The position numbers and the translations under genes are program-made. From JAWQFO01 sp033436665 (GTDB lineage: Bacteria > Pseudomonadota > Alphaproteobacteria > Rhodobacterales > Rhodobacteraceae): a stretch of DNA of 64,000 nucleotides. This document shows, in pieces, positions 1 to 11,855 of the stretch (the stretch's first letter is position 1; each line of letters begins with the position of its first letter). A model generated the notes under the pieces. The model worked only from the letters and a program-made list of their open reading frames with translations. It made no database searches and was not told the origin of the DNA. The stretch spans positions 41,929 through 105,928 of the forward strand of contig NZ_JAWQFO010000012.1 of NCBI RefSeq assembly GCF_033436665.1. Reading direction: 5' to 3'.

Positions 1-1
1 G

Positions 2-528
2 CACAACGACTTCGGGCACACGATGATCTACGTGACTCACGACCAGACCGAGGCGCTGACCTTCGCCGACAAGGTCGTCGTCATGTACGACGGGCGCGTG
101 GTGCAGATCGGGACGCCGCAGGAGCTTTTCGAGCGGCCGGCGCATACTTTCGTGGGATACTTCATCGGCTCGCCGGGGATGAATGTCTTCGATGCCGAGA
201 TCGCGGGCCACGAGGCGCGTGTGGCAGGGGCCACCGTCGAGCTGGGGCGCGGCTACAGTCCGGAAGGCGGCAAGGTCCAGATCGGCGTGCGCCCCGAATT
301 CATCCGGCTCGGCGACGATCCCAACGGATTGCCGGCCAAGGTCACGCGCGTCGAGGACGTGGGCCGGCACAAGATCATCCGCCTCGACGTCGCGGGCCAG
401 CCGGTCAACGCCATCGCCGCCGAGGGCGCACGGGTCGAGGCCGACGCCACGCGCATCACCTTCGATCCCAAGGGCATCAACGTCTATGCAGACGACTGGC
501 GCGTGCGCGCCGAAGGGGAGGCCGCCTG

Positions 529-529
<1 letters not shown>
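2..529 (+). CDS. glpT: Glycerol ABC transporter ATPase, C-terminal part (partial)
   Basis: The 3' part of an ABC ATPase gene that begins before the window; about 175 residues are visible and the frame is open from base 2. It starts just before the H-loop (IYVTHDQTEAL, the switch histidine), continues through the typical end of the nucleotide-binding domain (VVMYDGRVVQIGTPQELFERPAHTFV) and ends in a MalK-type TOBE-like domain. The stop overlaps the next start as ATGA. By order (ATPase, two permeases, DUF2160 protein, large binding protein, glycerol kinase) it corresponds to the second ATPase of the rhizobial glpSTPQUV glycerol importer. It would energise glycerol uptake on the cytoplasmic face of the inner membrane. 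The symbol is assigned by gene order. Confidence 0.85.
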
Positions 530-2287
<1,758 letters not shown>

Positions 2288-2288
<1 letters not shown>

Positions 2289-2617
2289 TGAAGCGGCAAC
2301 TGGCTTCGCTCGCCCTTGTCGCGCTGATGGCCGCACCGGCGAGCGCGCAACAGATCCTTGTGCCGAGCAATCGGGCGGCGATGGAAACCGGCTGCCTCGT
2401 CCAGGGGCTCGATCCCAACGGCGACGGGTTTCTGGCCCTGCGCGCCGGACCGGGCAGCGACCACGCCCAGATCGGCAGCCTGCGCAACGGCGACGCGGCC
2501 TATCTTGCCGCGCCGCCGGCGGGCCGCTGGCTTTATGTCGAGAACGGCGCAATCGGCGGGCGGGAGGCGAAGTTCCGCGGCTGGATCTACGACGCCTGGT
2601 GCCAGTTCTATCCGTAG
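2288..2617 (+). CDS. Small secreted SH3-like domain protein in the glycerol operon
   Basis: A 109-residue protein with a clear Sec signal peptide (MKRQLASLALVALMAAPASA, cleavage expected before QQ). The mature part resembles a bacterial SH3b fold: GFLALRAGPGSDHAQIGSL followed by a G-D-A turn and a WLYVENG segment. Two cysteines (in GCLVQG and at DAWCQFY near the C-terminus) could form a disulfide. The gene overlaps the glpQ stop by one base and precedes the DUF2160 gene by 15 bases, so it lies inside the transporter operon. Rhizobial glp operons, as I remember them, lack this gene. Role unknown; SH3b domains usually bind peptides or cell wall. Confidence 0.75.
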
Positions 2618-2632
2618 GGGAGGAGTTCAGAC

Positions 2633-2905
2633 ATGGCCTGGATGGCATGGACAATACCGACCGCGATTTTCTTCGCCGTCATCGCGACACTGCTGATCAT
2701 CTTCACCGTGCTCGCGATCAAGTACCCGGAGACGCCCCGCGTTGGCATCCTCCGAATTGAAACGACCCGTGGTGACCGCCTGTTCATCACGCTTCTTGGC
2801 TCGGCCTTCATCAACCTGATCTGGCTGGGTCTCGAGGTCGCGCCGCAGCCATGGGCGCTGCTGGCCTGCCTTGTCTACGCCGCGGCGGTGTTCCGCTGGG
2901 TCTAG
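2633..2905 (+). CDS. glpU: DUF2160 small membrane protein of the glycerol transporter
   Basis: A 90-residue inner-membrane protein with three hydrophobic segments, at about residues 5-29, 50-68 and 72-89. It matches the DUF2160 family, found between the permease and binding-protein genes of GlpSTPQUV-type operons, where it is called GlpU. A strong ribosome site (GGGGAGGAG) lies about 8 bases before the ATG. Biochemical role unknown; conserved position suggests an accessory transporter subunit or assembly factor. Confidence 0.82.
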   Translation: MAWMAWTIPTAIFFAVIATLLIIFTVLAIKYPETPRVGILRIETTRGDRLFITLLGSAFINLIWLGLEVAPQPWALLACLVYAAAVFRWV

Positions 2906-2976
2906 GAAAGGTTCCACCGCGGTCCGGGCTCCGGGCCGCACACCGAAACGATTTCAATATGTCTAGGGAGGACAAT

Positions 2977-4701
<1,725 letters not shown>

Positions 4702-4715
4702 GCCTCTGAAGACCC

Positions 4716-4742
4716 GGGCCGGGGCGGCGGACGCCCCGGCCC
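4716..4742 (+). terminator. Strong GC hairpin between glpV and glpK
   Basis: A perfect 11-bp inverted repeat (GGGCCGGGGCG and its reverse complement) around a 5-base loop, starting 14 bases after the glpV stop. No T-run follows, so it is not a canonical intrinsic terminator. It could protect the 3' end of the transporter mRNA or partly attenuate transcription into glpK 44 bases downstream. Confidence 0.6.
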
Positions 4743-4786
4743 ATTGCCGTTCACCGGCACCATTTTCGCACCATTCGGGGGATGCC

Positions 4787-6274
4787 ATGACCCATATCCT
4801 CGCCATCGACCAGGGCACCACGTCGTCGCGCGCCATCGTCTTCGACGCCGAGATGACGATCGTCGCGTCCGCCCAGCAGGAGTTTCCCCAGCACTACCCC
4901 GACAGCGGCTGGGTCGAACACGATCCGCAGGATCTGTGGCAGACCACGCTCGACAGCTGCCGCAAGGCCATCGAGAAGGCCGGGATAGACGCCGCCGACA
5001 TCGCAGGGATCGGCATCACCAACCAGCGCGAGACCACCGTGGTCTGGGACGCAAAGACCGGCGAGGCGGTGCATCGCGCCATTGTCTGGCAGGACCGGCG
5101 CACGGCCGAGTACTGCCGCGAGTTGCGCGAGGCCGATCACGAGGAGATGTTCACCGAGCGCACCGGCCTGCTGATCGATCCCTACTTCTCCGGCACCAAG
5201 CTGAAGTGGATCCTCGATGAAGTCGAGGGCGCGCGGGAACGTGCGGCGAGAGGCGAGCTGTTGTTCGGGACCGTCGACAGCTTCCTGATCTGGAAGCTCA
5301 CGGGCGGCAAGGCGCATGTCACCGACGCCACCAACGCCTGCCGGACGTTGCTGTACGACATCCACAAGGGCCGCTGGAGCACGACCATCTGCAAGCTTTT
5401 CGACATTCCGATGGAGATGCTCCCCGAAGTGAAGGACTGCGCTGCCGATTTCGGCACCACCGACCAGGACCTTCTGGGGGCGGAGATCCCGATCCTCGGC
5501 GTCGCGGGCGACCAGCAGGCTGCGACTCTGGGTCAGGCCTGCTTCGAGCCGGGGATGCTGAAATCGACTTACGGCACGGGCTGTTTCGCGCTGCTCAACA
5601 CCGGCGAGACGGCGGTGCGCTCGAAGAACCGCCTGCTGACGACCATCGCGTATCAGTTCGACGGCACACCGACCTACGCGCTCGAAGGCTCGATCTTCGT
5701 CGCCGGTGCGGTCGTGCAATGGCTGCGCGACGGGCTGAAGGTGATCAAGACGGCCCCGGAAACTCAAGGCCTCGCCGAAAGTGCGGACCCCGCGCAAAAC
5801 GTGATCCTCGTGCCGGCCTTCGTGGGGCTCGGTGCGCCCTACTGGAACGCCGAGTGCCGGGGCGCACTTTACGGGCTCACGCGCAATTCCGGCCCGGCCG
5901 AGTTCGCCAAGGCGGCACTGGAGAGCGTCGGCTACCAGACCCGCGACCTGCTCGAGGCGATGCATGCCGACTGGACCTCGGGCGACGCCGATCCGACGTT
6001 GCGGGTCGACGGCGGGATGAGCGCCAGCGACTGGGCGATGCAGTTCCTCGCCGACATCCTCGGCGCGCCCGTCGATCGGCCGAAGGTGCTCGAGACCACG
6101 GCTCTGGGTGTCGCCTGGCTGGCCGGACAGCGGGCGGGGCTTTACCCGGACATGGCGGGCTTTGCCGAAACCTGGGCCCTAGACCGGACCTTCGAGCCGC
6201 ATTCCGACGAGACTGTCCGGGACCGCAAGTACGAGGCCTGGAAACGCGCCGTGGAAGCGACGATGAGCGTCTGA
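4787..6274 (+). CDS. glpK: Glycerol kinase
   Basis: A 495-residue FGGY-family kinase, full length for GlpK. It phosphorylates glycerol to sn-glycerol-3-phosphate in the cytoplasm. Visible hallmarks: N-terminal phosphate loop DQGTTSSRAIVFD; WVEHDPQDLW; substrate-side IGITNQRETTVVWD and IVWQDRRT; the C-terminal signature GAPYWNAECRGALYGLTR; and the ATP-site DGGMSASDWAMQFLADI. It follows the transporter genes by 85 bases on the same strand and precedes an alcohol dehydrogenase by 3 bases. Together with the ABC importer it completes uptake and trapping of glycerol. No glpD is visible; it may lie upstream of the window. Confidence 0.96.
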   Translation: MTHILAIDQGTTSSRAIVFDAEMTIVASAQQEFPQHYPDSGWVEHDPQDLWQTTLDSCRKAIEKAGIDAADIAGIGITNQRETTVVWDAKTGEAVHRAIVWQDRRTAEYCRELREADHEEMFTERTGLLIDPYFSGTKLKWILDEVEGARERAARGELLFGTVDSFLIWKLTGGKAHVTDATNACRTLLYDIHKGRWSTTICKLFDIPMEMLPEVKDCAADFGTTDQDLLGAEIPILGVAGDQQAATLGQACFEPGMLKSTYGTGCFALLNTGETAVRSKNRLLTTIAYQFDGTPTYALEGSIFVAGAVVQWLRDGLKVIKTAPETQGLAESADPAQNVILVPAFVGLGAPYWNAECRGALYGLTRNSGPAEFAKAALESVGYQTRDLLEAMHADWTSGDADPTLRVDGGMSASDWAMQFLADILGAPVDRPKVLETTALGVAWLAGQRAGLYPDMAGFAETWALDRTFEPHSDETVRDRKYEAWKRAVEATMSV

Positions 6275-6277
6275 CCG

Positions 6278-7429
6278 GTGCCGCTGCCGTCCTTCGGGTT
6301 CTCGACCGCGGGCCGGATCCTCTTCGGCCGGGGCCAGGCCGAAGAGGCGGCCGGCATCGCGGCGGGACATGGGCGGCGCGTCCTGCTGGTGCGTGGAAGG
6401 TCGGTGCCCTGGGTCGACCGGCTGGAGGATCAGCTTGACGCGGCAGGCTGCAGCGTGATCCGCGTGGCGGCGCGTGGCGAACCGACCGTGGAACAAGTCG
6501 AGGCGGCGGTGGACCGGGCGCGGGCGGAAGGGTGCGATGTAGTCGTTGCCGTCGGTGGCGGCACGGTCATCGACCTCGGAAAAGCCGTCGCCGCCATCGC
6601 CCCGGGGCGTGGCGCGCTGATGGATCATCTCGAGACCGTTGGCGGCGGCAGGCCGCTCGAGGCGGCACCGCTGCCCTTCGTCGCACTGCCGACCACGGCC
6701 GGCACCGGTTCGGAGGTGACCCGCAATGCCGTGATCGGCGTGCCCGAGGCCCGGCGCAAGGTCAGCCTTCGTGATGACCGGATGCTGGCGGATGTCGCCA
6801 TCGTCGATCCCGCGCTCACCGATCACGCGCCGGCCTCGGTCACCTTCGCCTCGGGGCTGGACGCGGTCGTGCAGGTGATCGAGCCCTACCTGTCGCGCCG
6901 GGCCAACCCGCTGACCGACGCACTGTGCCGCGACGCCATCCCGCGCGGGCTGAGGGCGCTGGCACGCCTCGCCCAGGCCGAAGACGCGACGGCCCGGGAT
7001 GAAATGGCCTATGTCAGCCTGTGCGGCGGGCTTGCACTTGCCAATGCCGGTCTCGGAGCGGTGCACGGTCTCGCGGGCGTGATCGGCGGGCGCCACGACG
7101 CGCCGCATGGCGTGATTTGCGGACGATTGCTGGGTCCCGTGCTGTCCGCGAACCGCGGTGCGGTCGCGAATACCGGCGGTGATCTGGCCCGCTTCGACGC
7201 TGTAGAGCGCTGGATCGCGACGGAACTTGCCTTGCCTTCGCAAAGCGGTGCCGCGGACCTTGCGGATTGGCTTGACGCGCGTGGACTACCGCGCCTCGCC
7301 CAATGGGTTCCGCAGGAAGCAGACCTCGATGCCGTGGCGACAGACGCGGCCTCGGCATCGTCGATGGCCGCGAATCCCGTTGCACTTTCGCCACCGGCGC
7401 TGATCCGCGCAATCCGGGCAGCCCTTTAG
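6278..7429 (+). CDS. Iron-type alcohol dehydrogenase family protein in the glycerol operon
   Basis: A 383-residue group III (iron-containing) alcohol dehydrogenase. The NAD-binding segment reads VVAVGGGTVIDLGKAVAA and the nicotinamide-side loop PTTAGTGSEVTRNAV. Metal ligands in the usual order D, H, H, H appear as D in FASGLDAVVQVIE, Q in place of the second-position His, H in AVHGLAG and H in DAPHG. I recall that one subfamily carries Q there, so it need not be inactive. The GTG start lies 3 bases after the glpK stop, so it belongs to the glycerol operon. Substrate unknown; a glycerol-derived alcohol or aldehyde is a context guess. Confidence 0.82.
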   Translation: MPLPSFGFSTAGRILFGRGQAEEAAGIAAGHGRRVLLVRGRSVPWVDRLEDQLDAAGCSVIRVAARGEPTVEQVEAAVDRARAEGCDVVVAVGGGTVIDLGKAVAAIAPGRGALMDHLETVGGGRPLEAAPLPFVALPTTAGTGSEVTRNAVIGVPEARRKVSLRDDRMLADVAIVDPALTDHAPASVTFASGLDAVVQVIEPYLSRRANPLTDALCRDAIPRGLRALARLAQAEDATARDEMAYVSLCGGLALANAGLGAVHGLAGVIGGRHDAPHGVICGRLLGPVLSANRGAVANTGGDLARFDAVERWIATELALPSQSGAADLADWLDARGLPRLAQWVPQEADLDAVATDAASASSMAANPVALSPPALIRAIRAAL

Positions 7430-7632
7430 CGGGAACTTGCCGACCGGAAACCGATCGACCCGACGCCGACCTTCACAGCGCCAATGTTTTAGGGCGTTTC
7501 GCGGCAGGAAACATTTATGCATCGACGCAAGATATCGTGCGTCAGTCATCTGCATGATTTCTCGGAAGCGTGGTATTATTCGCCTGCAAGTAGATTTTTA
7601 TTGCATGTCGCCGCGCGACGAGGAGCTTTTTG
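7430..7632. other. Intergenic gap with a small inverted repeat
   Basis: About 200 bases less GC-rich than the surroundings, with no convincing gene. It holds the inverted pair GACGCA / TGCGTC (7524-7529 and 7538-7543), flanked by TGCA on both sides, a possible operator or weak hairpin. It probably contains the promoter of the membrane protein gene starting at 7633, whose ribosome site AGGAG is at 7621-7625. Confidence 0.4.
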
Positions 7633-8175
7633 ATGGCCGCGATTGCACGATCCACCCCGAACCGCCCCGAACTCAGTAGTCCAGACCATATCCGACTTAT
7701 CGGGGTCGCGTTCCTGTCTTTGGGCCTCTCCTCGCTTCTGATGCCTTTCGTGACGGGATTGCCCGTCGAACGGCTCCTGACGTTGCTGCTGATCCTCTGG
7801 GGCTCGGGCGGCGTGATGGTCGCCTACACGGCGCGGCAGAATGTCTACCGCATGGTGTTTCTTGGCCTTGCGGTGTTCGGGGTCGCTGCCGGTTTCTACT
7901 ACGCGATTTCCGGGACCGGTCAGACCGGAAATGTCGCCCTCTTCCTCGCCACGGTCTTTGCAGGGCAGGGCGCCGGGGCGCTTCTGCTGGGCCTGCGACT
8001 GCGCCGCAGCGCGCCGGCCTGGGGTTGGCTGGCCTGGTGCGGCGGCTTCTCAATAGTGCTGGCTGTGCTGCTTTTGTCGGTCTGGCCGGTGGCCTCGGCC
8101 GTGTTCTTCGGCGGTCTGGTCGCCGCGAACTTCGTGTCGACCGGTATCGCGCTGATCGGGCTGGCGCGTCGCTGA
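7633..8175 (+). CDS. Small HdeD/DUF308-like membrane protein
   Basis: A 180-residue protein with about six membrane segments spaced like the HdeD/DUF308 family: hydrophobic runs near residues 22-42, 47-65, 72-92, 101-121, 130-150 and 155-177, each with small-residue helix faces (LGLSSLLMPF, LLILWGSGGVMVAY). The ATG at 7633 is 7 bases after AGGAG; an adjacent upstream TTG was not used. The gene stands alone between the glycerol operon and a convergent protease gene. HdeD proteins are linked to acid and envelope stress in enterics; that role is not shown here. Confidence 0.6.
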   Translation: MAAIARSTPNRPELSSPDHIRLIGVAFLSLGLSSLLMPFVTGLPVERLLTLLLILWGSGGVMVAYTARQNVYRMVFLGLAVFGVAAGFYYAISGTGQTGNVALFLATVFAGQGAGALLLGLRLRRSAPAWGWLAWCGGFSIVLAVLLLSVWPVASAVFFGGLVAANFVSTGIALIGLARR

Positions 8176-8233
8176 TCGGGCGGACGGCACATTAAAGATG
8201 CGCCACCCGCCCGGAGGGAGTTCTGGAGTAAGT

Positions 8234-8267
8234 CATGCTCCGAAGCCTCCCCAAACCTCGGAGCATG
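8234..8267. terminator. Inverted repeat between convergent genes
   Basis: A perfect 10-bp inverted repeat (CATGCTCCGA and its reverse complement) with a 14-base interior, between the membrane protein gene (+) and the htrA-like gene (-). It lacks a clear T-run. With the hairpin at 8292-8317 it may stop transcription from both sides. Confidence 0.5.
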
Positions 8268-8291
8268 CCGCCACGCGCCCTGCGGGGCGGG

Positions 8292-8317
8292 GCTGACCCC
8301 GGCGCCGGGGGATCAGC
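8292..8317. terminator. GC-rich near-palindrome downstream of the htrA-like gene
   Basis: GCTGA, then the self-complementary core CCCCGGCGCCGGGG, then GA and TCAGC: a nearly perfect inverted repeat 34 bases past the htrA-like stop (minus strand). It gives a long stem but no T-tract, so terminator or mRNA 3'-stabilising function is only likely. Confidence 0.45.
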
Positions 8318-8350
8318 ACCGGGGGTTTTCGCGGTGTCAGGAGATCCGCG

Positions 8351-9466
8351 TCAGGCGTCGTTGCGGGGCAGGGTGCCGACGGTCACGTCCATCGTTATCT
8401 CCTCGCCCTTGCGCAGTAGCACGACCTTGGCCGCGGTCTCGGGCCGAGTGTCGGCGACGGCCCGGGTGAGGTCACGCAGTTCCGTGATCTCGGTGCCGTC
8501 GAAGGACAGGATGATGTCGCCATCCTCCAGCCCCACCTTCGCCGCCGGACTGTCGGCGGACACGCCCTGCACCACCGCGCCTTTCGGCTGATCGTAGCCC
8601 AGAACCGAGGCGACTTCGTCGGTCATCGGCCGGATCGAGACGCCGAGCCAGCCGCGTTCGACGCTGCCGTCGTCCTGCAGGTCGGCAACGATGGTCTGCA
8701 CCATGTCCGCCGGAACCGCGAAGCCGATACCGACCGATCCGCCCATCGGAGAGATGATCGCCGTGTTCACGCCGACGACCCTGCCGTCGTTGTCGAAAAG
8801 CGGCCCGCCCGAGTTGCCGCGGTTGATCGCGGCGTCGGTCTGGATGAAGTCATCGTAGGGGCCCGCGTTGATGTTGCGCGACAGCGCCGAGACGATTCCC
8901 GAGGTCACGGTGCCGCCGAGCCCGAAGGGATTGCCCACGGCCATCACCTCGTCACCGACGCGCAGCGCGCCGGAATCGCCGAAGGTGACCGCCGGCAGGT
9001 CGACATCGGCCTCAATCTTCAGAAGGGCGACATCGGTCATTGGATCGCTGCCCAGGACCTCGGCCTCGAAGCTGCGGCCGTCCGACAGCTTGACGGTCAC
9101 GACCTGGGCCCCGTCCACGACATGCGCGTTGGTGACGATCTGGCCGTCTTCGGAGATGATGAATCCCGACCCGACGCCCTGCCGTTCGCGCCCCTCGCCC
9201 GGTTGCGGGAACATGTCGCGGAACTGGCGCTTGAACGCCTCGGGCATGTTGTCGGGCATCCGGCCTTCGAAGTTCGCCGGCGCGGTTTTGGTCGTCACCT
9301 CGATGAAGACGACGCTGGGCGAGACCTGCTCGACCAGATCGGCATAGCCGCCCTCGGGAACCGCCAGCGCGGTCGAGGGTGCGATCGCAACGAGGCCGGT
9401 CGAGGCCAGCGCGGCGGCCGTAGCCATCGAGGCGGCGACGCGTTTTGAGGTGTGCAAAATGTGCAT
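8351..9466 (-). CDS. HtrA/Deg-family periplasmic serine protease with one PDZ domain
   Basis: A 371-residue trypsin-like protease of the HtrA family, for degrading misfolded envelope proteins. An N-terminal signal (cleavage near residues 34-36, ALA) exports it. The catalytic triad is visible: H115 in TNAHVV, D145 in DPMTDVALLKI and S219 in NRGNSGGPL. One PDZ domain follows at about residues 275-365 (GWLGVSIRPM, GDIILSFDGTEI). Classical DegP has two PDZ domains; this single-PDZ layout resembles DegS but carries a cleavable-looking signal. The ribosome site AAGGAG precedes the ATG. It is divergent from a two-component system 200 bases away, a plausible regulator of this gene. Confidence 0.9.
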   Translation of the reverse strand: MHILHTSKRVAASMATAAALASTGLVAIAPSTALAVPEGGYADLVEQVSPSVVFIEVTTKTAPANFEGRMPDNMPEAFKRQFRDMFPQPGEGRERQGVGSGFIISEDGQIVTNAHVVDGAQVVTVKLSDGRSFEAEVLGSDPMTDVALLKIEADVDLPAVTFGDSGALRVGDEVMAVGNPFGLGGTVTSGIVSALSRNINAGPYDDFIQTDAAINRGNSGGPLFDNDGRVVGVNTAIISPMGGSVGIGFAVPADMVQTIVADLQDDGSVERGWLGVSIRPMTDEVASVLGYDQPKGAVVQGVSADSPAAKVGLEDGDIILSFDGTEITELRDLTRAVADTRPETAAKVVLLRKGEEITMDVTVGTLPRNDA

Positions 9467-9538
9467 GAATACGCTCCTTGCATTCGTTGATGGCAGACAA
9501 GGTGGCGCGCCGGGCTTACAGGCGCGTTCGCGGGGCTA

Positions 9539-9550
9539 TACAAATTTGTA
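9539..9550. promoter_or_regulatory. 12-bp perfect palindrome between divergent protease and response-regulator genes
   Basis: TACAAATTTGTA is perfectly self-complementary and stands out as AT-rich in a GC-rich background. It lies 73 bases upstream of the protease ATG and 116 bases upstream of the response regulator ATG. A site for a dimeric regulator acting on either or both promoters is likely; the adjacent OmpR-type regulator is one candidate, although that family more often binds direct repeats. Confidence 0.5.
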
Positions 9551-9666
9551 ATGCGCGTGCGGCTGACCGGGCCCCGTTGGGCGGTTAAATTCCGAGCGGC
9601 GCAAGTTATCTTGGGTCCGGATCGGCCGATGCGTCGGGCGCTGCGCCGGGATGTGAGGAAAAGACG

Positions 9667-10338
9667 ATGAAATTGCTCGTCGTGGAGGATGATGCCACCA
9701 CCGGGGCCTATATCGCGCGCGGGTTGCGCGAGGAGGGCCAGACGGTCGACCTTGTAGAGGACGGCCGCGAGGCGCTGTTCCAGGCGACAGAGGGCAATTA
9801 TGACGTCATGATCGTCGACCGCATGCTGCCTGGCCTCGACGGTCTGACGCTGGTCAAGACGCTGCGCGGGGCGGGCAACCAGACCCCGGTGCTTTTCCTG
9901 ACCTCTCTCGGCAGCGTCGACGACCGGATCGGCGGGCTAAACGCCGGCGGCGACGACTACCTCGTCAAGCCCTTCGCCTTCGGAGAGCTCTCGGCGCGGG
10001 TTGCGGCACTGGCGCGACGGCCGCAGGCGATGGAGCAGGAGACGGTGTTGCACTGCGGGCCGCTCGAGATGAACCTGATCACCCGCAAGGTCACGCGCGA
10101 CGGGCGCGAGATCGACCTTCTGCCACGCGAGTTCGCGCTGCTTGAACACCTTATGCGCCGCAAGGGACGGGTGCAGACCCGGACCATGCTGCTCGAGGCC
10201 GTTTGGGACATCAGTTTCGACCCGATGACCAACGTGGTCGAGACCCACGTTTCGCGATTGCGCGCCAAGGTCGACAAGCCCTTCGACAGCGACCTGATCC
10301 AGACCGTGCGCGGCGCCGGCTACAAGATCGAGGGATGA
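9667..10338 (+). CDS. OmpR-family response regulator
   Basis: A 223-residue two-domain regulator. The receiver domain (residues 1-115) shows the acidic pair in VVEDDA, the phosphoacceptor D51 in VDRMLPG, the T/S position in FLTS and the conserved lysine in YLVKPF. The C-terminal winged-helix DNA-binding domain (about 125-222) reads LLPREFALLEHLMRR and ends VRGAGYKIEG, typical of OmpR/PhoB. A good ribosome site (GAGGAAAAG) precedes the ATG. Its stop overlaps the kinase start (ATGA), so the two form a pair. Its divergent position to an HtrA-type protease suggests control of envelope quality. Confidence 0.92.
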   Translation: MKLLVVEDDATTGAYIARGLREEGQTVDLVEDGREALFQATEGNYDVMIVDRMLPGLDGLTLVKTLRGAGNQTPVLFLTSLGSVDDRIGGLNAGGDDYLVKPFAFGELSARVAALARRPQAMEQETVLHCGPLEMNLITRKVTRDGREIDLLPREFALLEHLMRRKGRVQTRTMLLEAVWDISFDPMTNVVETHVSRLRAKVDKPFDSDLIQTVRGAGYKIEG

Positions 10339-11714
10339 GGACGCGCCTCACCACGCTGCTGCGCTCGATGCCGGTGCGCCTGGCGCTGGCGCTGGTGCTG
10401 CTCTTCACGCTGGTCAGCCTGCTGAGCCTGGCCGCGACCTATGCCTACACCCAGCGGTCCTTCGAACAGTCCATCCGCGAGGACCTGACGCGCGACCTCG
10501 TCGGCCTGCGCATCGCGCCCAACGCGCGCGCCGTCGCCGCGCTGGTCGAGGCCCAGTCGCGCGGCAGCGATCCCAGCCGCTTCGTGCTGAGCTACCATTC
10601 GCCGAACGGGCGGGTTTACGGCAACGCGGCGATCTCGCGCGACGACGAAGGCTATCGCATCGTGTCGCTGACCGGCGATGCGGCGGAAAAGCTTGGCGGC
10701 CGCTATCTCACCCTGTCCTCGCGGCTCTACGGTGGGCAACTGACCATTGCGCGCAGTTGGGCCGAGGTCGAGGCCTTGGGGCAGGCCTATGCCAATATCC
10801 TGTGGATCAGCCTGTTGCCGACAGTGCTGATCGCGCTTTCGGGCGGGTTGTGGCTGGCGCGGCGCAGCAAGCGCGACGTCGACGTGATCGGCGCGACGCT
10901 CGACGATCTGACCACCGGAAACCTCGCGGCCCGGGTCGCCGTCGAGGGCAACTGGTCGGACGACCTCGCGCGGATCGGTGGCAAGGTTAACCAGATGGCC
11001 GCGGCACAGGAGGCCAGCACGACGATGCTGCGGCAGGTGTCCTCGGACATCGCGCATGATCTCAAGACGCCGATCCAGCGCGTCGCCGTGCATCTCGACG
11101 ATCTCGCGCGCGACCTGCCGCCCGATGCGCCGGAAGCGGCCCGCGTGGCGCTGGCGCGCAGTGAGGTGGATGACATCGCGTCGGTGTTCCAGTCGCTGTT
11201 GCAGCTGGCGCAGGTGGAATCCGGTTCGCCCCGTGCGCACTTCCGTCCGGTCGACCTTGCCGATCTGTGCCGGACTCTGGTGGAAGTCTATGAACCGTCC
11301 GCCGCCGCCGGCGGGCAAAGCCTGTCCTGCGCGGTTCCCGAGGACGGGACGATCCGCATCAACGGGGATCGCGGCCTGCTCGGGCAGGTGCTGGCGAACC
11401 TGATCGAGAACGCCCTGCGGCACACGCCGAAGGGCACCGCCATCACGGTGTCGCTGAGCGCTGATGGCGAGATTGCGCGGCTCGACGTAACGGACACGGG
11501 CCCCGGCATTCCGGAAGACGAACGCACGCGCGTCCTGCAGCGCCTCTACCGCCTCGACCGCAGCCGCAAGACACCGGGCAACGGGCTTGGGCTCAGCCTT
11601 GTCGAAGGCGTGGTCAAGCTGCACGACGGGACCATTGCATTGCAGGACAACGCGCCGGGACTGCGTGTCGCGCTGCGGTTCCCGCGCCTCGGGGCCGATC
11701 TGTCGCAGACCTAG
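10335..11714 (+). CDS. Sensor histidine kinase partner of the adjacent regulator
   Basis: A 459-residue inner-membrane kinase. Membrane segments lie at about residues 15-37 and 155-176, leaving a periplasmic sensor domain of roughly 115 residues. A HAMP region follows (about 177-228). The phosphoacceptor is H241 in SSDIAHDLKTP. The ATPase domain shows the N box (LIENALRHTPKG), G1 (DTGPGIPEDE) and G2 (GNGLGLSLVEGVV). The ATG overlaps the regulator stop, indicating coupled translation. The signal sensed cannot be read from the sequence. Confidence 0.92.
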   Translation: MRTRLTTLLRSMPVRLALALVLLFTLVSLLSLAATYAYTQRSFEQSIREDLTRDLVGLRIAPNARAVAALVEAQSRGSDPSRFVLSYHSPNGRVYGNAAISRDDEGYRIVSLTGDAAEKLGGRYLTLSSRLYGGQLTIARSWAEVEALGQAYANILWISLLPTVLIALSGGLWLARRSKRDVDVIGATLDDLTTGNLAARVAVEGNWSDDLARIGGKVNQMAAAQEASTTMLRQVSSDIAHDLKTPIQRVAVHLDDLARDLPPDAPEAARVALARSEVDDIASVFQSLLQLAQVESGSPRAHFRPVDLADLCRTLVEVYEPSAAAGGQSLSCAVPEDGTIRINGDRGLLGQVLANLIENALRHTPKGTAITVSLSADGEIARLDVTDTGPGIPEDERTRVLQRLYRLDRSRKTPGNGLGLSLVEGVVKLHDGTIALQDNAPGLRVALRFPRLGADLSQT

Positions 11715-11855
11715 CGCAGCCGGGCGAGGCCGCGCGCGAAGCATTCGACGACCTGCGACCGAAAGCCCGGTCGACCGACAGATGAATCGTATTACCCTAG
11801 GGTTCGGCGCGGGGAAACATGCTGCGCCACCGGGGCATGTAATGGGAGTGGGACA

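Noticed and set aside
6278..7429. Inactivated alcohol dehydrogenase pseudogene
   Set aside because: The Gln at the second metal position is, as I recall, normal in one subfamily, and the frame is intact with all other motifs.
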